NCBI GenBank assembly: GCA_964587755.1
Contig: CAZPMC010000003.1
Span: forward strand, 36,307 to 100,306
Reading direction: 5' to 3'
DNA length: 64,000 nt
Source: CAZPMC01 sp964587755
GTDB taxonomy: Bacteria > Bacillota > Clostridia > Acetivibrionales > DTU013
Shown: positions 16,703 to 24,314 of the stretch, in pieces
Layout of the letters: each line of letters begins with the position of its first letter
How positions within the stretch are numbered: the first letter of the stretch is position 1
The notes under the pieces: generated by a model
What the model was told of the DNA's origin: nothing
The model's database searches: none
Seen by the model: only the letters and a program-made list of their open reading frames with translations
Position numbers and translations under genes: made by a program

Positions 16703-17956
16703 TTAAACCTCCCCTTCCTTATCGTCACTGGAGCTACCCTCGTCATTAATAACNNNNNNNNNNAGCTCCTCGGGAATCTCTACCCCCATACGGTATTTGT
16801 AAAAATCCCTGAACAGCTCGTCAATCTTTCTGCCCTCTCTGCTTTCAAAGCTTGAAAGCTCAGTCTCCTGAGTTCTAAACCTGGGGCGGATATTAATAAT
16901 TCCTCTGTGAAGGCTTCGCAAGGCCTTTTGCTCCTCTGCCGTAAACACCCTGTCTGTAAGAATCTCAAGGTCTATCAATGCATTGGGATCTCTTCCCTCC
17001 TCGCACCACTTAATGGCTTGTCCTATCCCCTCACTTGCAACCCATTTTCTCAGAGGTTTGCCACAATCAATATAAACAGGTGTAACAGTTGCTGTTTGCC
17101 CCGGAACGGCATCAACTATATAAACCGCCTTGCTGTATTCCGCCTCTGAAAAGCTGTAAGCTAGAGGTGAGCCGGCATAAAATGCAGGACACGGAGCATT
17201 TTTTATTTGCTGGGGTCTGTGGAGATGTCCTAAAGCCACATAATTCGCCTTTTCAGGAAGAACCTCAGGACTGACGGTCATTGCGCCGCCTACCTGTAAA
17301 GTTCTTTCGGAATCGGATGTGCTGCCTCCCATTAAAAAAATATGGGCAACAACCAGATTCACGGTGTCATCTCTGAACCTTTGGCTGAGAGTCTCAAATA
17401 CGTCCCCGATTTTTTCGGAATATGCCTTTTGCAATAGGCTCTCATCTGCCTCCCTTGACAATAATTCCTCCAGACGAGCCTCAGACGGGTAGGGCAATGT
17501 AATAATGACAGCATTGTGAGGGCAACCGGCAATTGAAAGCTCAAGCCACCCCGGTCCTGAATCCACAAGGCTGATAGAAGAAGATTCAGACGAATCTGCT
17601 GTTGGCAAATATTCGGAAGGATCACTTGCAGGATACCCAAGCAAAATAATCCCGTTTTTATATGCAAGAGGGCTGGCTGCACATAAACGTTCCGGGTTAT
17701 CATGATTTCCCGCAATCACAATAACTGCTCTTTTACCTTTGCTGCTCAGCCTGTCAACGGCATCATAAAAAAGCTCCTCTGCAGCAGCTGGGGGATTGTA
17801 TGTATCATAAATATCACCGGCTATTAATACAAGCTCAACCTCAAGCTCCTCAACCTTATTACAAAGCCAGTCAACAAAATCCCTTTGCTCATTTATCCGG
17901 CTGACCTGCTCAAGGCTTTTGCCAAGATGCCAGTCAGATGTATGTAAAATGCGCAT
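16703..17956 (-). CDS. sbcD: Exonuclease SbcD (Mre11-like nuclease), interrupted by an assembly gap
   Basis: SbcD is the metallophosphoesterase nuclease subunit. The start at 17956 gives MRILHTSDWHLGK after a GGGGGG box. Metal-binding motifs are in order: DWHLG, AGDIYDT, IAGNHD and ALGHLHRPQ. The capping region reaches residue about 400. A run of ten N (16754-16763) falls near the C-terminus; if the true gap length differs, the last 17 codons may be out of frame, although the acidic tail EGSSSDDKEGEV reads sensibly. The pair sbcD-sbcC is an operon. Confidence 0.93.
   Translation of the reverse strand: MRILHTSDWHLGKSLEQVSRINEQRDFVDWLCNKVEELEVELVLIAGDIYDTYNPPAAAEELFYDAVDRLSSKGKRAVIVIAGNHDNPERLCAASPLAYKNGIILLGYPASDPSEYLPTADSSESSSISLVDSGPGWLELSIAGCPHNAVIITLPYPSEARLEELLSREADESLLQKAYSEKIGDVFETLSQRFRDDTVNLVVAHIFLMGGSTSDSERTLQVGGAMTVSPEVLPEKANYVALGHLHRPQQIKNAPCPAFYAGSPLAYSFSEAEYSKAVYIVDAVPGQTATVTPVYIDCGKPLRKWVASEGIGQAIKWCEEGRDPNALIDLEILTDRVFTAEEQKALRSLHRGIINIRPRFRTQETELSSFESREGRKIDELFRDFYKYRMGVEIPEEXXXXVINDEGSSSDDKEGEV
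16754..16763. other. Assembly gap (10 N) inside sbcD
   Basis: Ten N bases sit in the 3' part of sbcD. The fixed length suggests a scaffold join of unknown true size. Confidence 0.95.
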
Positions 17957-18027
17957 CGCCTCAACCCCCCACATAGCCTCACGAAATATGTATATATACT
18001 CTATTATACCTCAGCTAAAAAGTGAAG

Positions 18028-18061
18028 CAAATAAGGGGACCAAATAAGGGGACGGTTCTTC
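18028..18061 (+). repeat. Left repeat: tandem 13-mer plus REP-like core
   Basis: CAAATAAGGGGAC is perfectly duplicated (18028-18040 and 18041-18053). The second copy runs into GGGGACGGTTCTTC (18048-18061), whose exact reverse complement occurs at 18369-18382. The pair brackets the RNA candidate. Confidence 0.85.
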
Positions 18062-18090
18062 TATTTACTTTTAAGTAGTGTGACAAATCA

Positions 18091-18353
18091 AGCCGTTGAG
18101 GACTGGCATGGCTGCAAGACAGGTATCATGCGTAGGGGCGGCTACAGGCTGTGAAATAATGTCGAAGCTGAAATGCGGCACAAGGAACATAAGGCTTTGC
18201 CACGGATGGCAAAGCCGCTTGTTTTTTAAAGCATGGATGCCGAATAACAAGCGCCCGCTTGAGAGCGAACAAGGATATTACAGCCTGCCCAGACTTTAAG
18301 CCGATATATGGATTGCAGACATTGCCTGTCCTATATCGCCGGTTTTATCGGCT
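18091..18353 (+). ncRNA. Candidate large structured non-coding RNA
   Basis: About 260 bases lack a credible gene and fold compactly on the plus strand. A local stem GCATG/CATGC (18106-18110, 18127-18131) comes first. GTAG/CTAC (18132-18135, 18142-18145) has a G-rich loop whose GGGCG (18136-18140) pairs with CGCCC (18252-18256), a pseudoknot. CAGGCTGT (18145-18152) pairs with ACAGCCTG (18280-18287). CGGCA-CAAG (18176-18184) pairs with CTTG and TGCCG (18218-18221, 18238-18242) around a nine-pair hairpin (18193-18201, 18208-18216). The 3' end has two mutually exclusive stems: 18302-18311 with 18330-18338, or 18299-18306 with 18346-18353. The size, the pseudoknot and the presence in Clostridia make the raiA-motif RNA the first known class to test, but I cannot confirm that from memory. 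The plus strand is inferred. Confidence 0.65.
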
Positions 18354-18368
18354 CGAAGCCTAAAACGT

Positions 18369-18383
18369 GAAGAACCGTCCCCC
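18369..18383 (-). repeat. Right inverted REP-like core
   Basis: GAAGAACCGTCCCC (18369-18382) is a perfect 14-base reverse complement of 18048-18061. It sits between the RNA candidate and the LysM deacetylase gene. Confidence 0.85.
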
Positions 18384-18435
18384 ATACTTTGTAATATACT
18401 GTACTATATATCATGTGTCTGAAGGAGGCCGTATC

Positions 18436-19542
18436 ATGCCCCAGTTAATATATACAATCCAGCCGGGTGACACTCTTTCCGGGCTTGCAAGGCTGTATGG
18501 CAGCTCATTGCAATCAATTATTGAGATTAATAACATCACCAACCCAAACCTTATCTATCCTGGTGCCGTTATACTAATCCCCGTTGACGAAGAGTACGGT
18601 CCCGGTGTGCCGCCGGGAGGCTTTATTTATACCATACAGCCCGGTGACACGCTGTATACTTTATCGTATTTATTTGGAGTCAGTCTCCAAAGTATTATTT
18701 CGCTAAACAACATAGAAGACCCCTCGAGGATTTTTCCCGGGCTTAAAATTGTTTTGCCAAGTGATGCAACAAACCCGTTTCAGCCTGTCGTCCCGGGTCT
18801 GATAAGATATACCATCATACCATCTGACACCATATATAGAATAGCATTAAGGTTCGGGACGACCGTTCAATCCATATTAAATTCAAATCCCGGTATTGAC
18901 CCTATGAGGCTTTTGCCGGGGCAGGTAATTAATATCACCATACCGGCTAACGCTACTGCCATATACAGGGGTAATCCCGCAAAAAGAATGGTTTCATTAA
19001 CCTTTGATGCAACCTATGGAGACAACCAGACACCCCGGCTTTTACAAATACTAAGGGACAACAACATAAAAGCCACATTTTTCCTCTCGGGCATCTGGCC
19101 TTTGAACTATCCAAGCCAGGCAAGGTCAATAGTTGCCGCAGGTCATGAAATAGGAAATCACAGCCTGACCCACCCTCATATGACTCAGATTCCGTTGACT
19201 GAGGTAAGTAATCAGGTTATAAGAACAGAAGCGTTGATTAGAAATATTACAGGTGCAAATACTTATTTGTTCAGACCGCCCTTTGGAGAATATAATCAAG
19301 CAGTTTTAAATACCGTGGCGGCACTTGGTTATTTAACAATTATGTGGACTGTGGATTCACTTGATTGGCAAAACCCCGGCGCCGCTCAAATAGCCAACCG
19401 TGTAGTTAACAATACGGTGCCCGGAGCCATCATACTAATGCATCAGGCAGCACCTCAGACACCCGAGGCACTGCCCTCCATAATAACCCGTTTAAGGCAA
19501 CAGGGGTATAGCTTTGGAACTGTTACTCAAGTTCTTTCCTGA
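18436..19542 (+). CDS. Three-LysM polysaccharide deacetylase, PdaB-like
   Basis: Start 18436 follows GAAGGAGG. The 368 residues hold three LysM peptidoglycan-binding repeats (about 5-50, 63-110, 121-170), each opening with YTIQPGDT or YTIIPSDT, then a NodB deacetylase domain (about 185-365). NodB motifs: SLTFDATYGDNQT (in place of the usual TFDDG), HSLTHPH, RPPFGEYN, VDSLDWQ and IILMHQ. The FDxxxGD form occurs in PdaB-type sporulation deacetylases. No signal peptide is present, as in spore coat or cortex LysM proteins made in the mother cell; that location is inferred. Its end overlaps kbl by 20 bases, convergently. Confidence 0.88.
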   Translation: MPQLIYTIQPGDTLSGLARLYGSSLQSIIEINNITNPNLIYPGAVILIPVDEEYGPGVPPGGFIYTIQPGDTLYTLSYLFGVSLQSIISLNNIEDPSRIFPGLKIVLPSDATNPFQPVVPGLIRYTIIPSDTIYRIALRFGTTVQSILNSNPGIDPMRLLPGQVINITIPANATAIYRGNPAKRMVSLTFDATYGDNQTPRLLQILRDNNIKATFFLSGIWPLNYPSQARSIVAAGHEIGNHSLTHPHMTQIPLTEVSNQVIRTEALIRNITGANTYLFRPPFGEYNQAVLNTVAALGYLTIMWTVDSLDWQNPGAAQIANRVVNNTVPGAIILMHQAAPQTPEALPSIITRLRQQGYSFGTVTQVLS

Positions 19543-20704
19543 CCTGTGCAAAGGTCTTAACAACATAATCCAGATCCTCCCTGGTATGCTCAGCCGACAC
19601 CTGGGTACGTATTCTTGCCTTGTTCATTGGTACAACAGGATAGGAAAAAGCTGTAGCGTATATTCCCTTTTCCATCAAGGCCTCTGACATTTTATGAGCT
19701 AAAACGGCGTCTCCAAGCATTATAGGTACAATTGGATGAATTCCTTCGGCGATATCAAATCCAGCTTCCGTAAGCCTTTTTCTATAATACTCCGTGTTTT
19801 CGAAGAGAGTATCCCTAAGACTCGTGGATTCCATCAAAATATCAAGAGCCTTAAGGGATGCTGAGGCAATTGAAGGTGCCAGTGTGTTTGAAAACAGGTA
19901 TGGACGTGATCTTTGTCTTAAAAGGTCAATTATCTGTTTTCTGCCACTGACATATCCGCCGCTGGCGCCACCTAAAGCCTTACCCAGTGTCCCGGTAAAT
20001 ATATCAATCCTGTCCTCTACGCCACAATATTCATGGGTACCTCTGCCCATCTTTCCCATAAATCCTACTGCATGGCTGTCATCTACCATAACAAGGGCAT
20101 TGTACTTATCCGCCAGGTCGCATATAGCCTTAAGATTTGCAATAAAGCCATCCATTGAGAACACGCCGTCTGTTACTATTAATCTAAACCTTTGGGACTG
20201 AGCTTGTTTTAATTTAGCCTCCAGCTCCTCCATGTCATTGTTTTTATATCTATAGCGTACGGCTTTACAAAGACGTATTCCGTCTATTATGCTGGCATGA
20301 TTTAATTGGTCGCTGATAACAGCATCCTCCTCTGAGAGCAATACATCAAAAACGCCTCCGTTTGCATCAAAGCAGGAGGAATATAAAATAGTGTCCTCAG
20401 TGCCTAAAAACTCAGATATTTTATTCTCCAACTGCTTGTGAACACCTTGGGTGCCGCATATAAACCTGACTGAAGATAAGCCATAGCCCCACTGGTCCAT
20501 GCCTGCTTTTGCTGCTTCTATTACCTCGGGGTTGTTTGAAAGTCCCAGATAGTTGTTTGCGCACATGTTTAATACAGTCCGACCGTCTTTTAAATTTATC
20601 CTTGCTCCCTGAGGCCCGGCTATTATCCTCTCCTCTTTCCACAAGCCGCTTTCTTTTATCTTATTAAGCTCAGAATCATAAAAATTTAAAGCATCCTTAC
20701 TCAT
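19523..20704 (-). CDS. kbl: 2-amino-3-ketobutyrate CoA ligase (glycine C-acetyltransferase)
   Basis: Kbl converts 2-amino-3-ketobutyrate and CoA to glycine and acetyl-CoA, using PLP. This fold-type I aminotransferase of 393 residues matches family length. Marks include LNMCANNYLGLSNNPEV, DDSHAVGFMGKMGRGTHE (Asp binding the PLP ring) and TGTLGKALGGASGGY with the Schiff-base Lys. It is 22 bases downstream of tdh, which makes its substrate. Together they degrade threonine to glycine and acetyl-CoA. Confidence 0.96.
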   Translation of the reverse strand: MSKDALNFYDSELNKIKESGLWKEERIIAGPQGARINLKDGRTVLNMCANNYLGLSNNPEVIEAAKAGMDQWGYGLSSVRFICGTQGVHKQLENKISEFLGTEDTILYSSCFDANGGVFDVLLSEEDAVISDQLNHASIIDGIRLCKAVRYRYKNNDMEELEAKLKQAQSQRFRLIVTDGVFSMDGFIANLKAICDLADKYNALVMVDDSHAVGFMGKMGRGTHEYCGVEDRIDIFTGTLGKALGGASGGYVSGRKQIIDLLRQRSRPYLFSNTLAPSIASASLKALDILMESTSLRDTLFENTEYYRKRLTEAGFDIAEGIHPIVPIMLGDAVLAHKMSEALMEKGIYATAFSYPVVPMNKARIRTQVSAEHTREDLDYVVKTFAQVRKELE

Positions 20705-20726
20705 AAGCTATTGCCCTCCATAAGCT

Positions 20727-21776
20727 TTATTTATCAACATCCCAATTCAGCACTACCTTCCCTGAATTGCCTGACATCATTACTTCAAATCCCTTTTCAA
20801 AATCCGTATAATCAAACCGGTGGGTTATAATTTGAGATATATCAAGTCCCGACTGGAGCATGACAGTCATTTTATACCAGGTCTCATACATTTCGCGCCC
20901 GTAAATGCCCTTTATGGTAAGCCCGTTAAACACTACCTTATCCCAGTCTATAACAGCGCCCGGCTTTTGAAGTCCAAGGAGTGCTATTTTGCCCCCATGG
21001 CACATATTGTCCACAATATTATTAAAGGCATTTTCACTTCCCGACATTTCAAGACCTACGTCAAAGCCTTCCTTCATCCCAAGGTCTCGTACAACATCCT
21101 CAATGGATTCCCTGCTTATATCAATTGTAACTGTAGCCCCCATCTTTTTTGCCAACTCCAGGCGGTACGGATTTACATCAGTTACTACCACATACCTGGC
21201 ACCGGCGTGTTTTGCAACAGCAGCCGCCATTATTCCTATAGGTCCGGCTCCTGTTATCAGAACATCTTCACCCAGTACATCAAATGCCAGTGCTGTATGT
21301 ACTGCATTTCCAAAGGGATCAAAAAGGCTGTACAAATCTGTGTCAATTGAAGGGTCACAATGCCAGACATTTGTTACCGGTATTGAAAGGTACTCAGCAA
21401 ATGCTCCTTGGCGGTTCACTCCTACCCCGCTTGTTTTATTGCACAAATGACGTCTGCCCGCAAGACAGTTTCTACAGCGTCCGCATACCAGATGACCCTC
21501 ACCTGATACCAGGTCCCCTATTTTAACATCTGCAACATTGCTGCCTATAGCCGCAACTGTCCCAACAAACTCATGGCCTATAACCATAGGTGTGGGTATT
21601 GTTTTTTGGGCCCACTCATTCCAGCTGTATATATGCACATCTGTTCCGCATATGGAGGTTTTTAAAATCTTAATGAGAACGTCGTTGATTCCTATTTCCG
21701 GAACCGGTACCTCATCAAGCCATAGACCCGGCTTTTTATGCTTTTTTACAAGTGCCTTCATCATTTTTTTCTGCAT
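20727..21776 (-). CDS. tdh: L-threonine 3-dehydrogenase (zinc, MDR family)
   Basis: Tdh oxidises L-threonine to 2-amino-3-ketobutyrate with NAD. Start 21776 (MQKKMMKALV) is preceded by GGTGA; MMKALV further in is possible. Motifs: catalytic zinc SICGTDVHIYSWNEW and GHEFVG, structural zinc CGRCRNCLAGRRHLC, and Rossmann GAGPIGIMAAAVAKHAGA. The 349 residues are close to E. coli Tdh (341). It is the first gene of the tdh-kbl operon. Confidence 0.94.
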   Translation of the reverse strand: MQKKMMKALVKKHKKPGLWLDEVPVPEIGINDVLIKILKTSICGTDVHIYSWNEWAQKTIPTPMVIGHEFVGTVAAIGSNVADVKIGDLVSGEGHLVCGRCRNCLAGRRHLCNKTSGVGVNRQGAFAEYLSIPVTNVWHCDPSIDTDLYSLFDPFGNAVHTALAFDVLGEDVLITGAGPIGIMAAAVAKHAGARYVVVTDVNPYRLELAKKMGATVTIDISRESIEDVVRDLGMKEGFDVGLEMSGSENAFNNIVDNMCHGGKIALLGLQKPGAVIDWDKVVFNGLTIKGIYGREMYETWYKMTVMLQSGLDISQIITHRFDYTDFEKGFEVMMSGNSGKVVLNWDVDK

Positions 21777-21805
21777 ACATATCACCAATCTCTTCTAGTA
21801 TTTAT

Positions 21806-22969
21806 TTAATATATTACTAATTCTCTTCCACCGATTAGTTCCTTATTAACAAATTCTTCATGGGATTTTGGCACAGTCACCGTGTCCGGGTTCCCATCAC
21901 TAATATACTGGCGTTCTCTAGACATGTTGTTTAGCCACCATTCCAAATCCTGAGCCACCGGCTCGATTCCGGAGGATCTAACCCTGGCAGTCGCCAGCGG
22001 TTCAAATTTAATGCTGAAGGGTGATGGTGCAGGCTCTGCACCTACCTTCATTATTGCATGGTTTTCGTATTCTACCCCTTCATATTCTCCCTTTATAACA
22101 TACTGCTTCAAATCACCGGACGGATTGCCATAGGGGAGTGAAAAGGTTTTTAACGTATACCCCGGAATCAGTTCATACATTTTCTTCTGATTGCCGCCTA
22201 TTTCTTCTTGTATTTTATCAGCTGATTTTGTGTTTTTCAAATTAATATGGGTATAGGTGTGGTTGCCCAGTTCAAACCCTTTGCTTGTAAGGTATTCCAG
22301 TCTTTGCGCCAGGGTTCCCTCGCTTCCGAAGGTCTGGTTGCCAAGATTGACATAAAAGGTGCCCTTTAATCCAAAATCAGGATGTGACTCATTAAACTTT
22401 TCCATGATGCCCACTGCTGAGCGGGGGTTTGCCACAAGCTTGCCATCCTTCTCAATTAAGTTAAACTGCCCGGCTGTCCCGTCATCAAATGTAAACACCA
22501 TGGGTATACAGCCTGCTGGCACATCTATATTGCCTTCCAGATAATCATTGAGATTGATTAATCTGTAGTCTGAATCATAAAGATCCTGCAAAAGCTTTTC
22601 AAAGGCTTCAAAGGTAGTAGTATACTCTTTATCGCCTTTTGTGTATTCTTCAACGAAGTTATGGAACATAACAATCATTATCCGGCCTGTTTCATTTGGC
22701 TTTATCGCTTCTAAATCAATGGGTTCTTTTGTATCCTGTGGGATGTCCTTAGCCCCTTCACCGTCAGGCTCAGAAGCTTCATCCTCATCAGCCGTTTTGG
22801 CTTTCTCATCTTGTGGAACAGTTTCATTCCCTTCGGTCGTCTGAGATGTTTGTTCAGGCTGGGAATTGTCTTGCCGCCTTCCCGATAAATTCCCGCATCC
22901 TTGAATCAGCATTGCTATAGCAAGTATGACTATTACTGCTTTTACTGCAAAAATTCTTCTTGTGTTCAT
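21806..22969 (-). CDS. Polysaccharide deacetylase lipoprotein
   Basis: This 387-residue protein begins with a lipoprotein signal (lipobox LIQGC near residue 25), followed by an acidic Glu/Asp/Thr linker (30-90). The NodB domain has MVFTFDDGTAGQFN (metal Asp pair), ELGNHTYTHINLK and FSLPYGNPSGDL. It should deacetylate a cell-surface polysaccharide, probably peptidoglycan or a secondary wall polymer; the substrate is not shown. Unlike the LysM deacetylase at 18.4 kb, it keeps the canonical TFDDG motif. It is upstream of tdh on the same strand with a 29-base gap. Confidence 0.88.
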   Translation of the reverse strand: MNTRRIFAVKAVIVILAIAMLIQGCGNLSGRRQDNSQPEQTSQTTEGNETVPQDEKAKTADEDEASEPDGEGAKDIPQDTKEPIDLEAIKPNETGRIMIVMFHNFVEEYTKGDKEYTTTFEAFEKLLQDLYDSDYRLINLNDYLEGNIDVPAGCIPMVFTFDDGTAGQFNLIEKDGKLVANPRSAVGIMEKFNESHPDFGLKGTFYVNLGNQTFGSEGTLAQRLEYLTSKGFELGNHTYTHINLKNTKSADKIQEEIGGNQKKMYELIPGYTLKTFSLPYGNPSGDLKQYVIKGEYEGVEYENHAIMKVGAEPAPSPFSIKFEPLATARVRSSGIEPVAQDLEWWLNNMSRERQYISDGNPDTVTVPKSHEEFVNKELIGGRELVIY

Positions 22970-23026
22970 TTGATTCTCCGTTTGTTAGTATATTTTATTT
23001 TTTAATAGTAACAGACATAAAATTCA

Positions 23027-24211
23027 TCAATTTTGTTCCCTATCCCGTGGCCAGTGAGACACACGATTTTTACCTTTTTTCTTTGATGTATATAACCCTT
23101 TATCCGCAATAGCAATCAGCTCATCAAGAGTCTGACCGTCCTGAGGGAATGCTGCAATCCCAATAGAAATAGTTGTATTAATATACTCAATCTCCTCTAT
23201 CCTTTTTCTAAGGCGTTGTGCTACATCTATAGCCTGTTTCAACGACAGCCCTGGAAGAACTGCGATAAATTCATCTCCCCCGTATCTTCCCAGCTTGTCT
23301 ATCTTCCTAAGGCTGCTTCTTGTTTCAAGCGAAATTCTATGAATATATTTATCACCTACTATATGTCCTTGATTATCGTTTATATTTTTAAAATCGTCAA
23401 TATCAAACATGAGTATGGAAAATTCGGGCACCTTTACGCGAATCAGCCTTTCGATCTCCTCTATTATAGCTGCTCTATTAAGTGCCCTGGACAGTTTGTC
23501 AATCTTAGATGCCTCAACAATACTTTCATTAATCCTCTCGATTTCAATAGTCCTCTTCCTTATTTCCGGCTCTAATGAGTGGTCAAGCTCCGAAAGCTTT
23601 TTTTCAGCATTGCTAAGCCTGTCTTTCATTGGTTCAATACTTTTTCTCGTAAAGAAAGCTGTAAAAGCGCTATATGCGCACAAGCCCAGTGCCATAGATA
23701 ACATGTCATAACCCTTGTATATTCTGAATGCGGCTTCTGCCGCCAAAAAGAGCACAGCAGTAATAAAAGTATTTTCCCCGTCATAAAGCCGCTTTGCACC
23801 GATTAATAAAATAACACAGGCAGATAAAAGTACATAGGGTGATATTTTTATCACAGCATTAAAATATCTGGCTGCAGGCTCAAAAAATCCGGCAGCCAAA
23901 GCCGCTCCCAAAAGAATGAACGCTATGGCTTTAATTCGCTTATACCACTTGCTTTGCGCCTTAATTGCAATAATTGCCGTTAAAGCTAAGACTAAAAGTG
24001 TATCAGTCACCTCAAGGAAAAAAACCGAAACACGCTTCCCATTCAAAATGAAAGAAAAGGTTAACAGTACAACAGGAATCAAAAAACAGTATGAAGCGTA
24101 CTCCCATGGCGGTACTGCTTCTTTAATTTTTCTTTCGAAGGCGAATATGTAAAAAGAAAGGCATATTATTGCTAATACAGCTATTTGCTCCATCATACTA
24201 ATTTCAAGCAT
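23027..24211 (-). CDS. Membrane diguanylate cyclase (GGDEF)
   Basis: The N-terminal half (residues 1-180) has about six to seven hydrophobic segments, then a coiled linker (about 190-225) and a GGDEF domain (about 235-390). The active site is GRYGGDEFIAVLPG with MFDIDDFKNINDNQGH upstream, so it should make cyclic di-GMP from two GTP. The inhibitory RxxD site is present as RKID five residues before GGDEF. No EAL domain is attached. Start 24211 follows GGGGGAATGAGG. The membrane part is not one I can name. Confidence 0.9.
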   Translation of the reverse strand: MLEISMMEQIAVLAIICLSFYIFAFERKIKEAVPPWEYASYCFLIPVVLLTFSFILNGKRVSVFFLEVTDTLLVLALTAIIAIKAQSKWYKRIKAIAFILLGAALAAGFFEPAARYFNAVIKISPYVLLSACVILLIGAKRLYDGENTFITAVLFLAAEAAFRIYKGYDMLSMALGLCAYSAFTAFFTRKSIEPMKDRLSNAEKKLSELDHSLEPEIRKRTIEIERINESIVEASKIDKLSRALNRAAIIEEIERLIRVKVPEFSILMFDIDDFKNINDNQGHIVGDKYIHRISLETRSSLRKIDKLGRYGGDEFIAVLPGLSLKQAIDVAQRLRKRIEEIEYINTTISIGIAAFPQDGQTLDELIAIADKGLYTSKKKGKNRVSHWPRDREQN

Positions 24212-24314
24212 ACCTCATTCCCCCGGAAGTTAAACGTTTCACTTATGCTGCTAATTATATTATCGGATAGGTAACAGAAAAACTCCAGTGGAATTATTTT
24301 CTGCCGAAAATCAA

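Noticed and set aside
18193..18227. Simple intrinsic terminator
   Set aside because: The nine-pair hairpin with a nearby T tract resembles one, but downstream bases take part in long-range pairs with upstream ones, so I treat it as part of the larger RNA. A transcript ending at about 18227 remains possible.
18096..18299. 67-codon open frame inside the structured RNA candidate
   Set aside because: It has no ribosome binding site, odd composition and lies fully within the paired RNA region, so it is best explained as a chance frame.
18028..18383. CRISPR array
   Set aside because: The repeats here are one tandem pair and one inverted pair; no regularly spaced repeat-spacer pattern exists here or elsewhere in the window.
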